DNA of 64,000 nt from Sva-07 sp963741755 (GCA_963741755.1 CAVUJG010000001.1:124001-188000), one strand, 5' to 3'. Positions 39,692 through 50,671 are shown, counted from the first letter of the stretch. The notes: a model not told the origin generated them from the sequence alone. Translations and numbers: made by a program.

Positions 39692-41860
39692 ATGATCGAG
39701 ACGAACGCGATGACCGAGATGGACGTGGCGACGGCCGGCGACGCCCGACTCGTGCGCGCTCGGATCGCCGTGATTGCTGTCGGTTTCGCACTCGTCGGTG
39801 CCGCAGCGGGTGACATCTTCGACCAGCCCGATTGGACCCTCGTGGTTGCTCCGCTGCCGGCAGCCGTGGTGGCGATGGCCCTCCTCGGCCGATCGGTGCT
39901 CGCTCGACTCGCCGGAGCGTGCATCGCCGTTCTCCTCGCCGTCGTGGTCACCGTCACGGTGGCCGATGGATCACCGAGCGACGTCGGGAGCGCGTTCACC
40001 TCGGGTGTGCAGGGACTGCTGTCGACCGACTGGCCCAGCCCGTTGCGACCCGATCTCCTCGGAAGCGTCGCAGCAGCGCTCGCCACGTTGGCGGCGATCA
40101 GCGCTGAGATCGTCACTCGTCGGCGCTTCCACCTGCTCGGTCTCCTGCCGATGCTGCTCGCGTACGTCGGGGTCGTGGCGCTCAGCGCGCCACATGGGGT
40201 GACGTGGATCTGGCTGATCGGCCTCGCAGTGGTGTCGATCGTCTTCGCGCTCTTGCGCAATGACGGCACACTCGCCGAGCGGCTCGTCCTGCTGCGCGGC
40301 GAGCGTCGCCTGGTTCCGCTGCTGATCGCTGCGACGGTGATGGTCGTGCTCGTCGCGGTCCCCCTGTCGCTCGACGACCGCGCCGACCCGAGACGCAACG
40401 ACCCGGCCGAGCAGACCGCACCTCTGCTCGATCCGATCGAAGCCACCTTGGCGCTGCGCGACCTCGACCCGGTCGAGGAACTGCACGTGGTGACGGCCGG
40501 CGACTCCGACGTGCTTCCCCTCCGATGGCGGACCGCAGCGTTGACGAACTACGACGGTCGACGGTGGTCACCGAGCCTGACGCTTCGCCCCATCGGCTCC
40601 ACGCTCGGCCCGGCGATCGAGCCGACGATCTCTGCCGACGTCAGCTTCCTCGACGACAACCTGAGCCTGGTTCCGCTTCCCGGCCCAGCGGTGTCCGTCG
40701 ACACCGCGGTCGAGACCGACGCCGAGCGCACCGTGGTCCGCCTCGCCGAACGTCCGACGCCTGGCGACGTCGTCGGTGTGGTGGCCAATGCTCCGGCGAC
40801 GGCGAGCGACGCCGTCGATCTCGGCGCGGCCCCTCGACTGGTCGACGAGAGCACCGCAGGATTCACGCAGCTCGCAGAAGGGCTGGCCGGCGACGGCGCC
40901 CCGCTCGAACAGCTGAGTCAGCTGGAGGCGACGATGCGCGAGGACTTCGTGCTCGACAGCCAGGTGCAGGGCGGCGGGCTCGAGCAGGCGTTGATCGACC
41001 GCTTCCTCCGCGACACCCAGCGCGGCACGAACGAGCAGTTCGCGACGTCGTTCGTGCTGCTCGCACGCTCACTCGGCATCGAGGCTCGCGTTGCCACCGG
41101 GTTCGTTGCGGGCAGCGACAACGCTGTGACGGTCAGCGCTCCCGGGGAGCCTGTCGTGTTGAGTTCCGCCGACGCCGACGTGTGGCCGGAGATCCAGCTC
41201 ACCGACGGCAGTTGGCTCGCCTACGACCCCGTGCCCGAGGAGGAAGCGAACGACGGCGCCCCGCCGCCCCCGGAGCCTCAGGTGCAGACCCCGGCAGCGC
41301 CACAGCCGCCGATCGTGCCGCCACCCGAGACGGACAGCGAAGCCACCAACGACGACGAGGTGGCCGACACTTCGTCCGTGGGCGCGCTGTCAACTGCACT
41401 CATGTTGGTCATCCGAGGATCGATTGCGGTGGGGGTGATCCTCCTTCCGATGCTCATCGCTGCGGGAGCGATCATCGGAGCAAAATACGTGCGGCGCCGG
41501 CGCCGACTGCAGGCCGACGATCCGATCGATCGGATTCGAGGTGCGTGGGCCTCGGCAACGGACGCGCTCATCGATGCCGGCCTCGACATCGCCAGATCGA
41601 CCACGAACTCCGAGATCGCCGCCAGCGGCACCCCCGTGGTCCCCGATGCCGGGACGCAGCTCCGGCGCCTGGCGTCGCTGTCGAGTTCCGCGACGTTCGG
41701 CACACCGCGGCATCCGGACATCCTCGCCGAGGACGCGGTCGCCTGTCTCGGTACGGTCGAAGGGGCAGTTGTCGCGGTCCGAACCCGATGGCAGCGTCTT
41801 CGCTGGCGGCTGAGTCTGCGTTCGCTTCGTCCGTCGACCCGCTCGCCGGTCACCGAGTGA
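39692..41860 (+). CDS. Transglutaminase-like (TgpA) membrane protein, catalytic residues missing
   Basis: A 722-residue protein. The N-terminal part has about six hydrophobic helices (residues 25-230) as in DUF3488/TgpA. An extracytoplasmic region is followed by the transglutaminase fold near residues 440-515, a Pro-rich linker, one more helix (MLVIRGSIAVGVILLPMLIA) and a cytoplasmic DUF4129-like tail. The core reads RGTNEQFATSFVLLARSLGI where active homologues have a Cys in place of Asn. It then reads ADVWPEIQL where they have HAW. Only the acidic residue (YDPVP) remains. It therefore looks catalytically dead. It is the third gene of the MoxR-DUF58 operon and converges with the giant Ig-repeat gene (12 nt between stops). 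Confidence 0.88.
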   Translation: MIETNAMTEMDVATAGDARLVRARIAVIAVGFALVGAAAGDIFDQPDWTLVVAPLPAAVVAMALLGRSVLARLAGACIAVLLAVVVTVTVADGSPSDVGSAFTSGVQGLLSTDWPSPLRPDLLGSVAAALATLAAISAEIVTRRRFHLLGLLPMLLAYVGVVALSAPHGVTWIWLIGLAVVSIVFALLRNDGTLAERLVLLRGERRLVPLLIAATVMVVLVAVPLSLDDRADPRRNDPAEQTAPLLDPIEATLALRDLDPVEELHVVTAGDSDVLPLRWRTAALTNYDGRRWSPSLTLRPIGSTLGPAIEPTISADVSFLDDNLSLVPLPGPAVSVDTAVETDAERTVVRLAERPTPGDVVGVVANAPATASDAVDLGAAPRLVDESTAGFTQLAEGLAGDGAPLEQLSQLEATMREDFVLDSQVQGGGLEQALIDRFLRDTQRGTNEQFATSFVLLARSLGIEARVATGFVAGSDNAVTVSAPGEPVVLSSADADVWPEIQLTDGSWLAYDPVPEEEANDGAPPPPEPQVQTPAAPQPPIVPPPETDSEATNDDEVADTSSVGALSTALMLVIRGSIAVGVILLPMLIAAGAIIGAKYVRRRRRLQADDPIDRIRGAWASATDALIDAGLDIARSTTNSEIAASGTPVVPDAGTQLRRLASLSSSATFGTPRHPDILAEDAVACLGTVEGAVVAVRTRWQRLRWRLSLRSLRPSTRSPVTE

Positions 41861-41872
41861 CGAGCGACCACC

Positions 41873-44800
41873 TCACGGCGGGGTCGTGGTGGTGGTCGTC
41901 GTGGTGGTGGTGGTGGTCGGGATCGACGCCGTGACCGTCACGGTCGTAGGTGGTGAGGTCGCCTCGCCATCGGTCACTTGATAGGTGACCACGAAGGTGC
42001 CCGGCGTCGAGGCCAGCACCGTCAGCTGCAGACCGCTGCGGCCGGTGACGACCCCGCTCGGGTCGGAGAACGTTGCGTCGACGATGCTCAGTGGCTGGCC
42101 GTCCGGATCGCTCACCTGCAGATCGACGCTCGCCGACGTTCCGACCGTCACGGAGATCGACTGGTTCGTGGCGATCGGCGGCCGGTTCGCCGGTGGACCG
42201 TTCACGGTCACCGTGGCGGGTTCCGACACGCCGCCGTCGACGTCGCGGACGCGATAGGTGAAGGTGGCGACACCTCTGGCATCGCTGAGGGCAACGGTGA
42301 CCTTGCCGCTCGGCTCCAACGTGACCGTCCCGCTCCCGCCGCCGGAGAAGGTCAAGGCGGTCGGGAGCAGCTCGGTGATCACGAGTTCTCCGCCTGAGTC
42401 GGCATCGGTGTCGTTGCCCACGAGGTCGACGGTGCGCTGGCGACCATCTTGCACGTCGACGGTGTCACCGTTGGCGACCGGCGGCCGGTTGACGATCGTG
42501 ACCGACATGTCGACCACCGTGGTCAGTCCGCCCGGATCGGCCACGGTCACCGAGAAACTCGAGGTCCCCAACGCCGCGCCCAGCGCGGGGCCGATCACGA
42601 GGCGGGACGGTTCCTGCGTCACCCACGCCGGCGCACCGGAGAGCGCCGTGATCGTCAGGGCCTCAGCGTCGGAGGCGAGGTCCGTGACAGGGACCACGAC
42701 CGGTTCGCCACGGAACACGTTGATCGACTTCGCTGCACCGACGGGTTCCTGGTTGACGTCGATCGTCACACTGCCGCTTGCTCGGAGTCGACAGGTGTTC
42801 ACGACCGAGTAGCTGATGGTCACGTTGCCGTTCTCGCCCTCCGGCGGCGTGTAGATCCCATCGACGAATCCAGGCGGTCCGACGACATCGACGATCGTGC
42901 CGTTCGAGCCGTAGGCGGCGAGATCGACACCGATCGGCTGCCGGTAGCCGGTCTGCAGGAAGCCACTCTGAGCAATCGGCGACGACTCGGAACACGGCCG
43001 CACGTCGATGCGCAGCACGGCGGTGTCGGTGAGCTCACCGTCGCTCACCTGATAGGTGATCACGGCCACCCCCGACGCTCCCGGTGTGGCGGTGAAGCTG
43101 ATCGATTTGTTCGCGTTCAGCGACGTCGAGCCGAGCGAGCCATCGGCGGCCGAGACGATCGACACCGACAGTGGGTCGCCGTCGGGATCGTTGTCGTTCA
43201 GCAGGACCGACGTCGTCACCGAGCCACCATTGACGACGTCGGCGCCGTCATCGCGCGCATCGGGAGGGCGATTGAGCGGCGGCTGCACGGTCAAGAGGAT
43301 GTTCGACGTTGCGGTGAGTCCCTCGCCGTCGCGAATCGTGTACGTCGCGACCACTTGGCCCACGAAGTTGGCGGGCGGCGAGATCGTGACGACCGACCCA
43401 GCGAGCGACACGGTTGCATCGCCGGACACTCGCGTCGCCGAGACCACGGACAGCCCGCCTGTCGTCTCGTCCGGATCGGTGTCGTTGGCGAGCACGCTGA
43501 ACTGCTGTGGCGTGGCCGGCCCGAAGATCGTGAGCGAATCCGGTACGGCGATCGGCGCCTGGTTCGCCCGCTCGGTGATCGTGACGCGCAGTCGGCCGAG
43601 CGAGGTGGCGCCGTCGGCGTCTATGACCTGGTAGTTGATCGTTGCGTTCCCGGTCTGGGCACCGGCGACGAACGTGATGATGCGGCCCGCACGGGTCGCC
43701 GTCCCGATCACCGGTGCCGTCGACGACACGAGTTCGAGTGCGGCATTGGGGCCGTCAGGGTCGCTGTCGTTGGCAAGCACGTCGATCGACGCGGTCTGGC
43801 CGACCTCGACGGTCAGCGAGTCGAGGTTGGCCTCGGGTGCCAGGTTCGTGATCGCCGGCTCGCGGACCGACACGATGATCGACGCCGATGCCGTGAGCCT
43901 GCGCTCGTTCGTCACTTCGTACGTGCACCGGAAGGCTCCGGACTGCCCGACCGGCGGGTCGAAGCGCACCTGCGCGTTCGCGGTGATGGTGGCGCTACCG
44001 CCCGACGGGCACCCCGGCCGGCCGACGAGTGTCGGACGGCCGCCGGACGGGTCGCCGTCGTTGCGCAACACGTCGACGGTGACCGGCACGTCGACGTAGG
44101 TGAACGTCGAATCGTCGCGGGCAAACGGCGGCGCGGCCAGCGGCTCGGGAAGGACCGTGATCGTCACCTCGCCAACGACCTCGTGGCCGTTGCCGTCGCT
44201 GACGGTGTAGGTGAAGCGAGCGGTCGCCTGGCCCTCCTCGTCCACGATGGGCGCCGGCGAGAACTGGATCTTCTCCCGGCTGAACACGATCGCCTGTCCA
44301 CCGGAATCGGCCGGTTGGCTGACGGAGGTCACGGTCAACGGGTCGCCATCAGGATCGACGTCGTTGGCGGTCACGTCGACGACCACCGCTTGGCCGACGA
44401 CGACCTTGTCGGTGTCGGCGGTGACGACCGGCGGCCGGTTGGGCTCGACGTCGTCGATCACGCCGACGAGCACGGAACCGCGCACCACGTGACCGTTGCC
44501 GTCGTCGACCGAGTAGGTGAACGGGACCAGCGATGCAGCACCGGCGCGTGCCGTCACGGCCAGTTCTTCGCCTTCGACGGCGACATCGAGCCCGTCGGGG
44601 AGCGGCTCGATGACCGACAGGGTCAACGGATCGCCATCGGGATCGGAATCGTTGACCAGCACGGGAACCTGCGTCGTGACGTCACGGCGCAGACGAACGG
44701 CATCGGGGCGCACCAGTGGTGGGCGGTTCGGATCGCCGACGCGGGCCACCTCGATACGCACCTCCACGTCCTCGCCGACCGCCTCGAGCGCATCGATGGG

Positions 44801-46526
44801 CCGGTAGGTGAAGATCGCCGTGCCCTCGAACCCCTCGGTGGGGGCGAATCGGAGCGCCGGCAGGCCCGACGGTCCGAGCGACTCGGTGACCTCGCCCAGC
44901 GTCGCCTGGCCGACACTCTGCGGCGGCGAGAACCCGCCAAGGCGCAAGGCATCGCGCTCGGGATCGACGTCGTTGAGCAACACGTCGATCACGACGGGGA
45001 CACCTGGGCCGGTTTCGGCGGTGTCGGCAACTCCGACCGGCGCCTTGTTCGTCGAACCGGGTGCCAGCAGGTCGATGATCACCGATGCAGTGGCCGTCGT
45101 ACCGTTGCCGTCGACGATCGTGTAGTCGAACTCGTCGATGCCCACGTAGCCGGGTTCCGGTGTGTAGACGACCGTGGTCGCGGTGCCGATGTCGACCGAA
45201 CCATGGCCAGGCGTGCCGACCGATGAAACGGCGATCGCTTCACCATCGGGGTCGTAGTCGTTGACGGTCACCTGGACCGGAACCGAAGCGCCGGACCGTG
45301 CGGTCACCGGATCGTCGACCGCGACCGGTGGGTCGTCGATGCCGTTGTCGTCGGGTTCGCGGATGTCGGGCTCGCTCGCGGGCCGGTCGTCGGTGCCGGT
45401 GGCGGCCTGGCCCGGCTCGCCGGATTCGACCACGTCACCGTCGTCGCCGAGCACCAGGATGCCCTGCGGGTTCTTGTCGATGGCCTGGACGCCCCACGGG
45501 TTCACGCCCCACACGAAGTCACCGGTGACGTCATCGACCCAGACGAGGTCGACCGTCGCCGTGACGACGAGCTCGGCGTCGGCGGCGACCGACACCGGGT
45601 CGCCGACGATCTTCCCCTCGCGCCAGTCGAAGCGCACGACCGCGCTGGGACCGCGGCGCACGACGACGGCCGCCTCGCCTGCGATCGCCAGGAAGTCGCC
45701 ACCGTCGAGGTCGAGACCTGGCACGACCGAGGTCTCGTCGATCCCGTCCGTCGACACGCACCACAGCTCGTCGTTCGCTCCGACCCACCCGCAGTCGTTG
45801 GGGGGCCCCGGCACCTGTGCCAGGATCTCGCTGGAGTCGGCATCGGTGTCGAGCGTCTGCCAGCCGCCGTCGCCGAGCCGTGCTCGGCGATTCGCCACGT
45901 CGACCACGAACGGGAGGTTGCCGACCAGCGTCAGCACTGCCTGCGTCGTCGACGCCAAGGCGAGTCCGTTCGGGTCCCAGCGACGTCGTCCGAACGAGAT
46001 CGCCGCCGACCAACGACCAGATCGAACCGTCAGGGGCCACCTGCGTGGCGTCGCCAGCCTCGACCGCGAACGAGATCTGCTCGGCATCGGCGGGCACCAC
46101 GTTGGCTTCGTCCTCGTCGGGGTTGACCACGACCAGCCCGGCCTGACCAACGCCCGACAGCGCTCGCCCGGCACCCAGCGCCGACAGAACGAACGGCGCG
46201 CCCAGACGGAGTTCGACCGAATCGATGGCGCGGGCCTCGGCGGTCGTGTCGTTGAGCACGAACGCTCCCGGCCGACCCTCGGCGACCGACAGTTGCTCCG
46301 TGCTGCTTCCCGCCTCGAGACTGGCGAGCGCTCGACCGCCGTAGCCGTCGATCAACACCACACGTCCCGTGGGCTGGTGCACGAACCATCCGGTCGCTCT
46401 CGCCGTTGCCGCATCGACGGCCGGCAGGCCGTCCGAACGCACGACGACCAGCACTGCGAACAGCGTCAGGAGCGTCGCGGCGATTGCAGCGACGGCTTGG
46501 CGCCAGGTCACGGTTGACAGCGTCAC
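41873..46526 (-). CDS. Giant surface protein with Ig/cadherin-like repeats, one frameshift
   Basis: A protein of about 1,550 residues. An N-terminal membrane segment (AVAAIAATLLTLFAVLVVV, residues 11-29) is followed by a region of about 350 residues with beta-propeller-like strands. A string of roughly a dozen beta-sandwich repeats of about 90-100 residues follows. At least nine repeats carry an N-D-x-D-P-D-G-type loop (VNDYDPDGEA, ANDVDPDGDPL, LNDNDPDGDPL), probably calcium-binding, and most begin with NRPP. It ends in a run of Thr then PP; no LPXTG is seen. A frame change near 45980-46010 separates the N-terminal part from the repeats. It takes the place of the FN3 protein found next to MoxR-DUF58-transglutaminase genes in bifidobacteria. 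Confidence 0.85.
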
Positions 46527-46681
46527 GAGAACCTCAATGGTTCGGCGAGGGGCGGAATCTCACACCTGGTCATCGGCACGACCTCACGCGAACTCAAGAA
46601 ATTGTTCAGATCGAGGGTCAACTCGGGCCACCGGAGTGAGACGTCGCCGGACGGTGCCTCGGTTCCGTAGTGTTGCGTCCG

Positions 46682-49660
46682 ATGGAGATCGTCGTGCGCA
46701 CACCCCACGGCGATGCTGAGGTTTCGATCGAAACGCACGCGGCGACGACCACGTTGGGTGAGGTCGTCGCTGCGGTGACCGGGCAAGCACTGCCTCGATT
46801 GGTACATGTCGACGGCCGGGTGGTCGACGGCGCAACCCGGCTCGACGATGCCGGTCTGTGTATCGGATCCGTGGTGACGACCGAGCCCGCCGTGCCTCGT
46901 GTCCCCTCAGCTCAGGACATCGACCTCGTCCAGGTCGCCGGTCACGGAACGGGACGCATCAGGGCGCTCGGGCCGGGGCACTACCGAATCGGTCCGGGTC
47001 GGCGGTCCAGCGCAGACGAACTCGACCTGGCTCCAGTCGAGCGGACCGCCTTCGAGCTCGTGGTCGAGGTCACCGATGAAGGGCCCAGCGCGACCGTCGT
47101 GCGCGCCGGTTCCGACGTCGAGGTCGACGGGGTTTCCGTCAGCGTTGACCATGCGTGGCACGACGGGTTGGTCACGGTCGACTCTCGAGCATTTCAGCTC
47201 AGGGCTCCTGCGGATACCGACCCACCCCGGCCGCACTCGCCGCCCGATCGTGATGGCACGATCGCGTTCAGTCGACCCCCTCGACGGGGATCCACACGAC
47301 CTCGCCAGCCCGTGATCGATGCCATCCGCGACGCACGGAGCCGGGCGACCACCCTCTGGGAATGCCGACCGGACCAACCAGGTTTCCTCACGACCCCGAT
47401 CGGCATTCGGGTCGCTGATGGGTCGAACCTGAACGTGGACCTCGGAACAGAAGCAGCCCTGGCGATCACCGGGTCAGACCATTTCCGTCGGGCACTTGCT
47501 CGCAGCGTCATCGTCGAGGTCGTCACCGCGCATGGGCCGGCCGACGTCGACCTCGTGGTCGTCGCCGACAACGGCCGGCTCGCAGCGTGGGACTGGGCGA
47601 AGTGGCTGCCGCATACGCGCCCTGACGGGCCCCCGAGGATCTGGAGCTCGCTCCACGACATCACCCGATGGGCCGAAGATGCCAGCGCGACGCCAGGCGA
47701 CGGGTCGCGCCTCACGATTGCGATCATCGACAGCCCTGATCTGTGGAACGCGAGGGATGCTCCGCTGCGAGCGATCGTTTCGACGCCACCTGCCTGGCTG
47801 CGGCTGATCGCACTCTGCGACGGTCCGACCCAGGCGCCTGCCGTCTGCAGCACCATGGTCTCCGAAACCGCCGACGGACTCGCGCGTCTCGAGTGGTTCG
47901 CCCGACCCGGCGACGACGTCGTCTTCCGAGCGGCACTCATCGAGACGTCAATCGCTGTCGATGTGGCACGAGCGCTGGCGCCGCTCGCCGACATCGAGAT
48001 GGCCGCACAGTCGACCATCGACGGCCACCCGGTGGAACTCGCCGAACTGATCGGCGTCGTCGACGCCGACGACATCGTCGCTCGCTGGGCAGCAACCGAT
48101 CCGCGAACGGCCGCCACGCTCGGGCGACACCACGACCAGAACGTCGAGGTGCCCGTCGCGGTCGACGTCACGATCGCGATCGGCACGTCGATGGGCGATG
48201 CATTCGACCTTGCGGCCTCATCGCTGTTCGGCCAATGTGTCGAGCGATCCCCCGACGACCTGTGGCTGGTGCCGCTTGCATTCGACGAGAGCGCACGGTC
48301 GGAGTTGCTGCGCCAGCTCCCTCATGCAACTGCTCCACACGACGCCAATCGAGCGATCGAATCTCATCGCCTACTCACGCGCGTGCGGACCGTGTTGGCC
48401 GACCCGGCTGGTCCGGACCGCGTCGTCCTGGTCGCCGAGGCCCCGATCGGCTCGGTGATGGCGGCGGCCACCAACTGGCTGAACGAGCTGGCCGACGGGG
48501 TGCGCACGATAGAGGGCGTCGCGCTGGTGGTGATCACGGATCGTCCGGACGGCGCGAATGTCGCCGGCGACACGGTGATCCGCGTGCAGCGGCGAGTGGG
48601 AGCGACCGACACCACGGTGCGACGCAGCGCAACGTTGGACGATTCCAACGGTACGCCGGGCCAGCCGTTCATCCCGCTGCAGCGCACGCCGCGCGGTGGT
48701 GGCGCCTTGGAGGTGTCGCCGTACGTCGTGAGTCGAGCGTTCACCGCGCTCGAGCGGCGGACCGAGCAACGCCGCTCGCTCGCCGCGAGTGTGCCGGACG
48801 TCGCGTTCGAGTCGTTGGCGAAACTGCTCCGCGACGCTGCGGCGCGCCACCGCAGCGGCGATGCACGAACGGACCGGACCGTCGTGCCGCCACCGATGCC
48901 GACGCGGGTTGACCTCGAAGAGCTGTTCACCACGTTGCCGGGCGACGGTATACCTCTGGGTTTGGCCGACGACCCGGCCGCTGCCGGCGTGAGAACACAC
49001 TGGTGGGAGCCGACATCCGGATCGCTGCTCGTCTACGGATCACGACGATCAGGCATGGAACAAGTGCTCACCACGGCCCTCCTGGGCCTGATCGACCGCT
49101 TCTCCGACCTCGACGTGCGCGTGATCGTCGTCGAGCAATCGGCGGAACGTCGCCGAGCGCTCGCCGACCTCCATCGTGGGGTGCGTTCGGTCTCCCCCGA
49201 ACGAGCCGACGAGCTGGCCGACGCACTCGACGACATCACCGCCGAACTCGACCGACGCAAGCTGCCCATCGATCCCGCCGCCGAGCGCGCGCCACAGTTG
49301 GTCGTGCTCATCGGCGACCTTGCCCACCTGCGCCGACGGTACGCAGATCATGCGGTCGGGTCTCGCCTCGACGAGGTCCTGACCGCCGCTGCCGCGCCCG
49401 GCTCCGGAGTCGACCTGATCGCGTCGGTCAGCGAACTCGACGCAGCGGGCCCGATCGCGAACGTTGCATCGAACCGTCTCGTCGGTGCCTCATCGAATCA
49501 CGATGAACTGTCGGCCCTGGGGGTCGAGAATCCAGGCGAACTCGAGGGCATCGTCGGCCGCTGTCGATCATTCCCCGGCGGCGACCTGGTGCAGCTGGCG
49601 ATGACGGACACGAGCGTCGAGACGCTGCTGGCGCTACGCGCGATCGAGGAGCACCAATGA
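46682..49660 (+). CDS. EccC/FtsK-like protein with ubiquitin-like and FHA-like N-terminus, degenerate ATPase
   Basis: A protein of about 992 residues. Residues 1-70 look like a ubiquitin-like fold (MEIVVRTPHGDAEVSIETHA, LVHVDGRVVDGATRL). Residues 85-180 resemble an FHA domain (GHGTGRIRALGPGHYRIGPG). The rest follows the order of actinobacterial FtsK/EccC-like proteins: the LWECRP region, then VDLVVVADNGRLAAWDWAKW, and a last domain with LLVYGSRRSGMEQVL. That last segment sits where a Walker A (GxxxxGKS/T) should be but lacks the Lys and Ser/Thr, and no other Walker A is visible. It is likely a structural or regulatory pseudo-ATPase. Divergent from the giant Ig gene (155 nt); its stop overlaps the next start (ATGA). 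Confidence 0.7.
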   Translation: MEIVVRTPHGDAEVSIETHAATTTLGEVVAAVTGQALPRLVHVDGRVVDGATRLDDAGLCIGSVVTTEPAVPRVPSAQDIDLVQVAGHGTGRIRALGPGHYRIGPGRRSSADELDLAPVERTAFELVVEVTDEGPSATVVRAGSDVEVDGVSVSVDHAWHDGLVTVDSRAFQLRAPADTDPPRPHSPPDRDGTIAFSRPPRRGSTRPRQPVIDAIRDARSRATTLWECRPDQPGFLTTPIGIRVADGSNLNVDLGTEAALAITGSDHFRRALARSVIVEVVTAHGPADVDLVVVADNGRLAAWDWAKWLPHTRPDGPPRIWSSLHDITRWAEDASATPGDGSRLTIAIIDSPDLWNARDAPLRAIVSTPPAWLRLIALCDGPTQAPAVCSTMVSETADGLARLEWFARPGDDVVFRAALIETSIAVDVARALAPLADIEMAAQSTIDGHPVELAELIGVVDADDIVARWAATDPRTAATLGRHHDQNVEVPVAVDVTIAIGTSMGDAFDLAASSLFGQCVERSPDDLWLVPLAFDESARSELLRQLPHATAPHDANRAIESHRLLTRVRTVLADPAGPDRVVLVAEAPIGSVMAAATNWLNELADGVRTIEGVALVVITDRPDGANVAGDTVIRVQRRVGATDTTVRRSATLDDSNGTPGQPFIPLQRTPRGGGALEVSPYVVSRAFTALERRTEQRRSLAASVPDVAFESLAKLLRDAAARHRSGDARTDRTVVPPPMPTRVDLEELFTTLPGDGIPLGLADDPAAAGVRTHWWEPTSGSLLVYGSRRSGMEQVLTTALLGLIDRFSDLDVRVIVVEQSAERRRALADLHRGVRSVSPERADELADALDDITAELDRRKLPIDPAAERAPQLVVLIGDLAHLRRRYADHAVGSRLDEVLTAAAAPGSGVDLIASVSELDAAGPIANVASNRLVGASSNHDELSALGVENPGELEGIVGRCRSFPGGDLVQLAMTDTSVETLLALRAIEEHQ

Positions 49661-50646
49661 CGCCGCTCGGACCCACCCGAGGCGACGGCGTCGGCATCGA
49701 GGTGACCAACGACATCCTCCGAGCAGTCCGGCTCACGTCGCACGATCCGAGCCGGCTGGCGGCAGCGGCGGAAGTCCCGGTGGTCAACCGTCTCGACGAC
49801 CGCGCTGTGGTCGATGCGCTGCTACGCCTCCGCGCCGAACTCGGAGACCCGGGCGTACCGACGCGCATTGCACTCTTTCCCCCGGGTAGCACGTTGAGCC
49901 GACTCGATGCCACCGGACTGGTGGCCCACGATCTGAACCGGCTCCGCGCCGAGCTCGCCCGAACGAGAAAGGCGACGTCGAGCGTGTTGGTCGACGACGG
50001 CCCACGCCGGTGGCTGGTCGGCGTGTCGTGGAATGACGTCGAGATCCGACGATGGGAAGAACTCACCGAGCGCGCCGGATTCATCGACGTCGCCACCGAC
50101 CCGAGCCCCATCGCGCTGTGGCGCGCGCTCGACGCCGACATCACCCACGTTCGACGCAACAGCGCCACCGATCAGAGCTTCGGAGCCGTGGCCTGCGATG
50201 GCACCGTGGTCGCCGCGGCGGCGATCGATTCGATCGGCCAAACGAGCCCTGGCCTCGCTTGCAGCACCACGGCGCTGTCATCGGGCTGGTTCGACGATCT
50301 CGACGAACCGACCGAACTCGTCGCCGAGATCAAGCGGCTGCTCGAGGACGCACCGCCTGTCGAGCGCGATCTGCGTCTCGGCGACGTGGCCTACCCACCG
50401 TTCCCCCCACATGACCTGCGTGCGCCACAACGCCAGTGCGTCGCGCTCGGGGCCGCACTGGGCGCGGCCGGGCTCGCCGGACGACTTCGTCCAGTCGACG
50501 TGCTCCTCCCGATGGAGACCGCTCCGAACCAGTTCGACCGACCGTGGGCGATCGAACGGGTCTCCAACCTCCCGACACCTCGCGAGGGCACCTCGATCGG
50601 TCCGACCAAGCGGTTCGTCGCCCGGCTCCTCCCGCGCCGCCGCTGA
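49657..50646 (+). CDS. Unknown protein, possible ASKHA (PilM/Hsp70-like) fold
   Basis: A 329-residue protein beginning GVGIEVTNDILRAVRL, which resembles the first phosphate-loop strand pair of actin/Hsp70/PilM folds. A second Gly/Ala-rich strand (SFGAVACDGTVVAAAAIDSI) is near residue 170. The C-terminal part (ALGAALGAAGLAGRLRPVDV) also fits that fold, where a late glycine-rich helix contacts nucleotide. There is no signal peptide or membrane helix. The ATG overlaps the stop of the EccC-like gene, so the two are made together. In mycobacterial ESX-4 a Rv3446c-type protein lies beside EccC, and this gene may be its counterpart. That comparison is inference. Confidence 0.6.
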   Translation: MTPLGPTRGDGVGIEVTNDILRAVRLTSHDPSRLAAAAEVPVVNRLDDRAVVDALLRLRAELGDPGVPTRIALFPPGSTLSRLDATGLVAHDLNRLRAELARTRKATSSVLVDDGPRRWLVGVSWNDVEIRRWEELTERAGFIDVATDPSPIALWRALDADITHVRRNSATDQSFGAVACDGTVVAAAAIDSIGQTSPGLACSTTALSSGWFDDLDEPTELVAEIKRLLEDAPPVERDLRLGDVAYPPFPPHDLRAPQRQCVALGAALGAAGLAGRLRPVDVLLPMETAPNQFDRPWAIERVSNLPTPREGTSIGPTKRFVARLLPRRR

Positions 50647-50671
50647 GCCGAGGCGCGAATCCTGCGGCTGA

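Noticed and set aside
41880..41925. GGT/GTC microsatellite as a possible regulatory or G-quadruplex element
   Set aside because: It encodes the poly-Thr C-terminus of the Ig-repeat protein; a similar run at 7480-7520 encodes the Thr linker of MmpL.
42449..45226. 925-codon plus-strand frame opposite the Ig-repeat gene
   Set aside because: It mirrors the repeats of the real gene in antisense; no start signal and a composition unlike a protein.
46527..46681. Promoter pair or HAIR site between the Ig-repeat gene and the EccC-like gene
   Set aside because: Only an isolated ACTCAAG half-site and no convincing -35/-10 spacing were found; nothing definite can be assigned in this gap.
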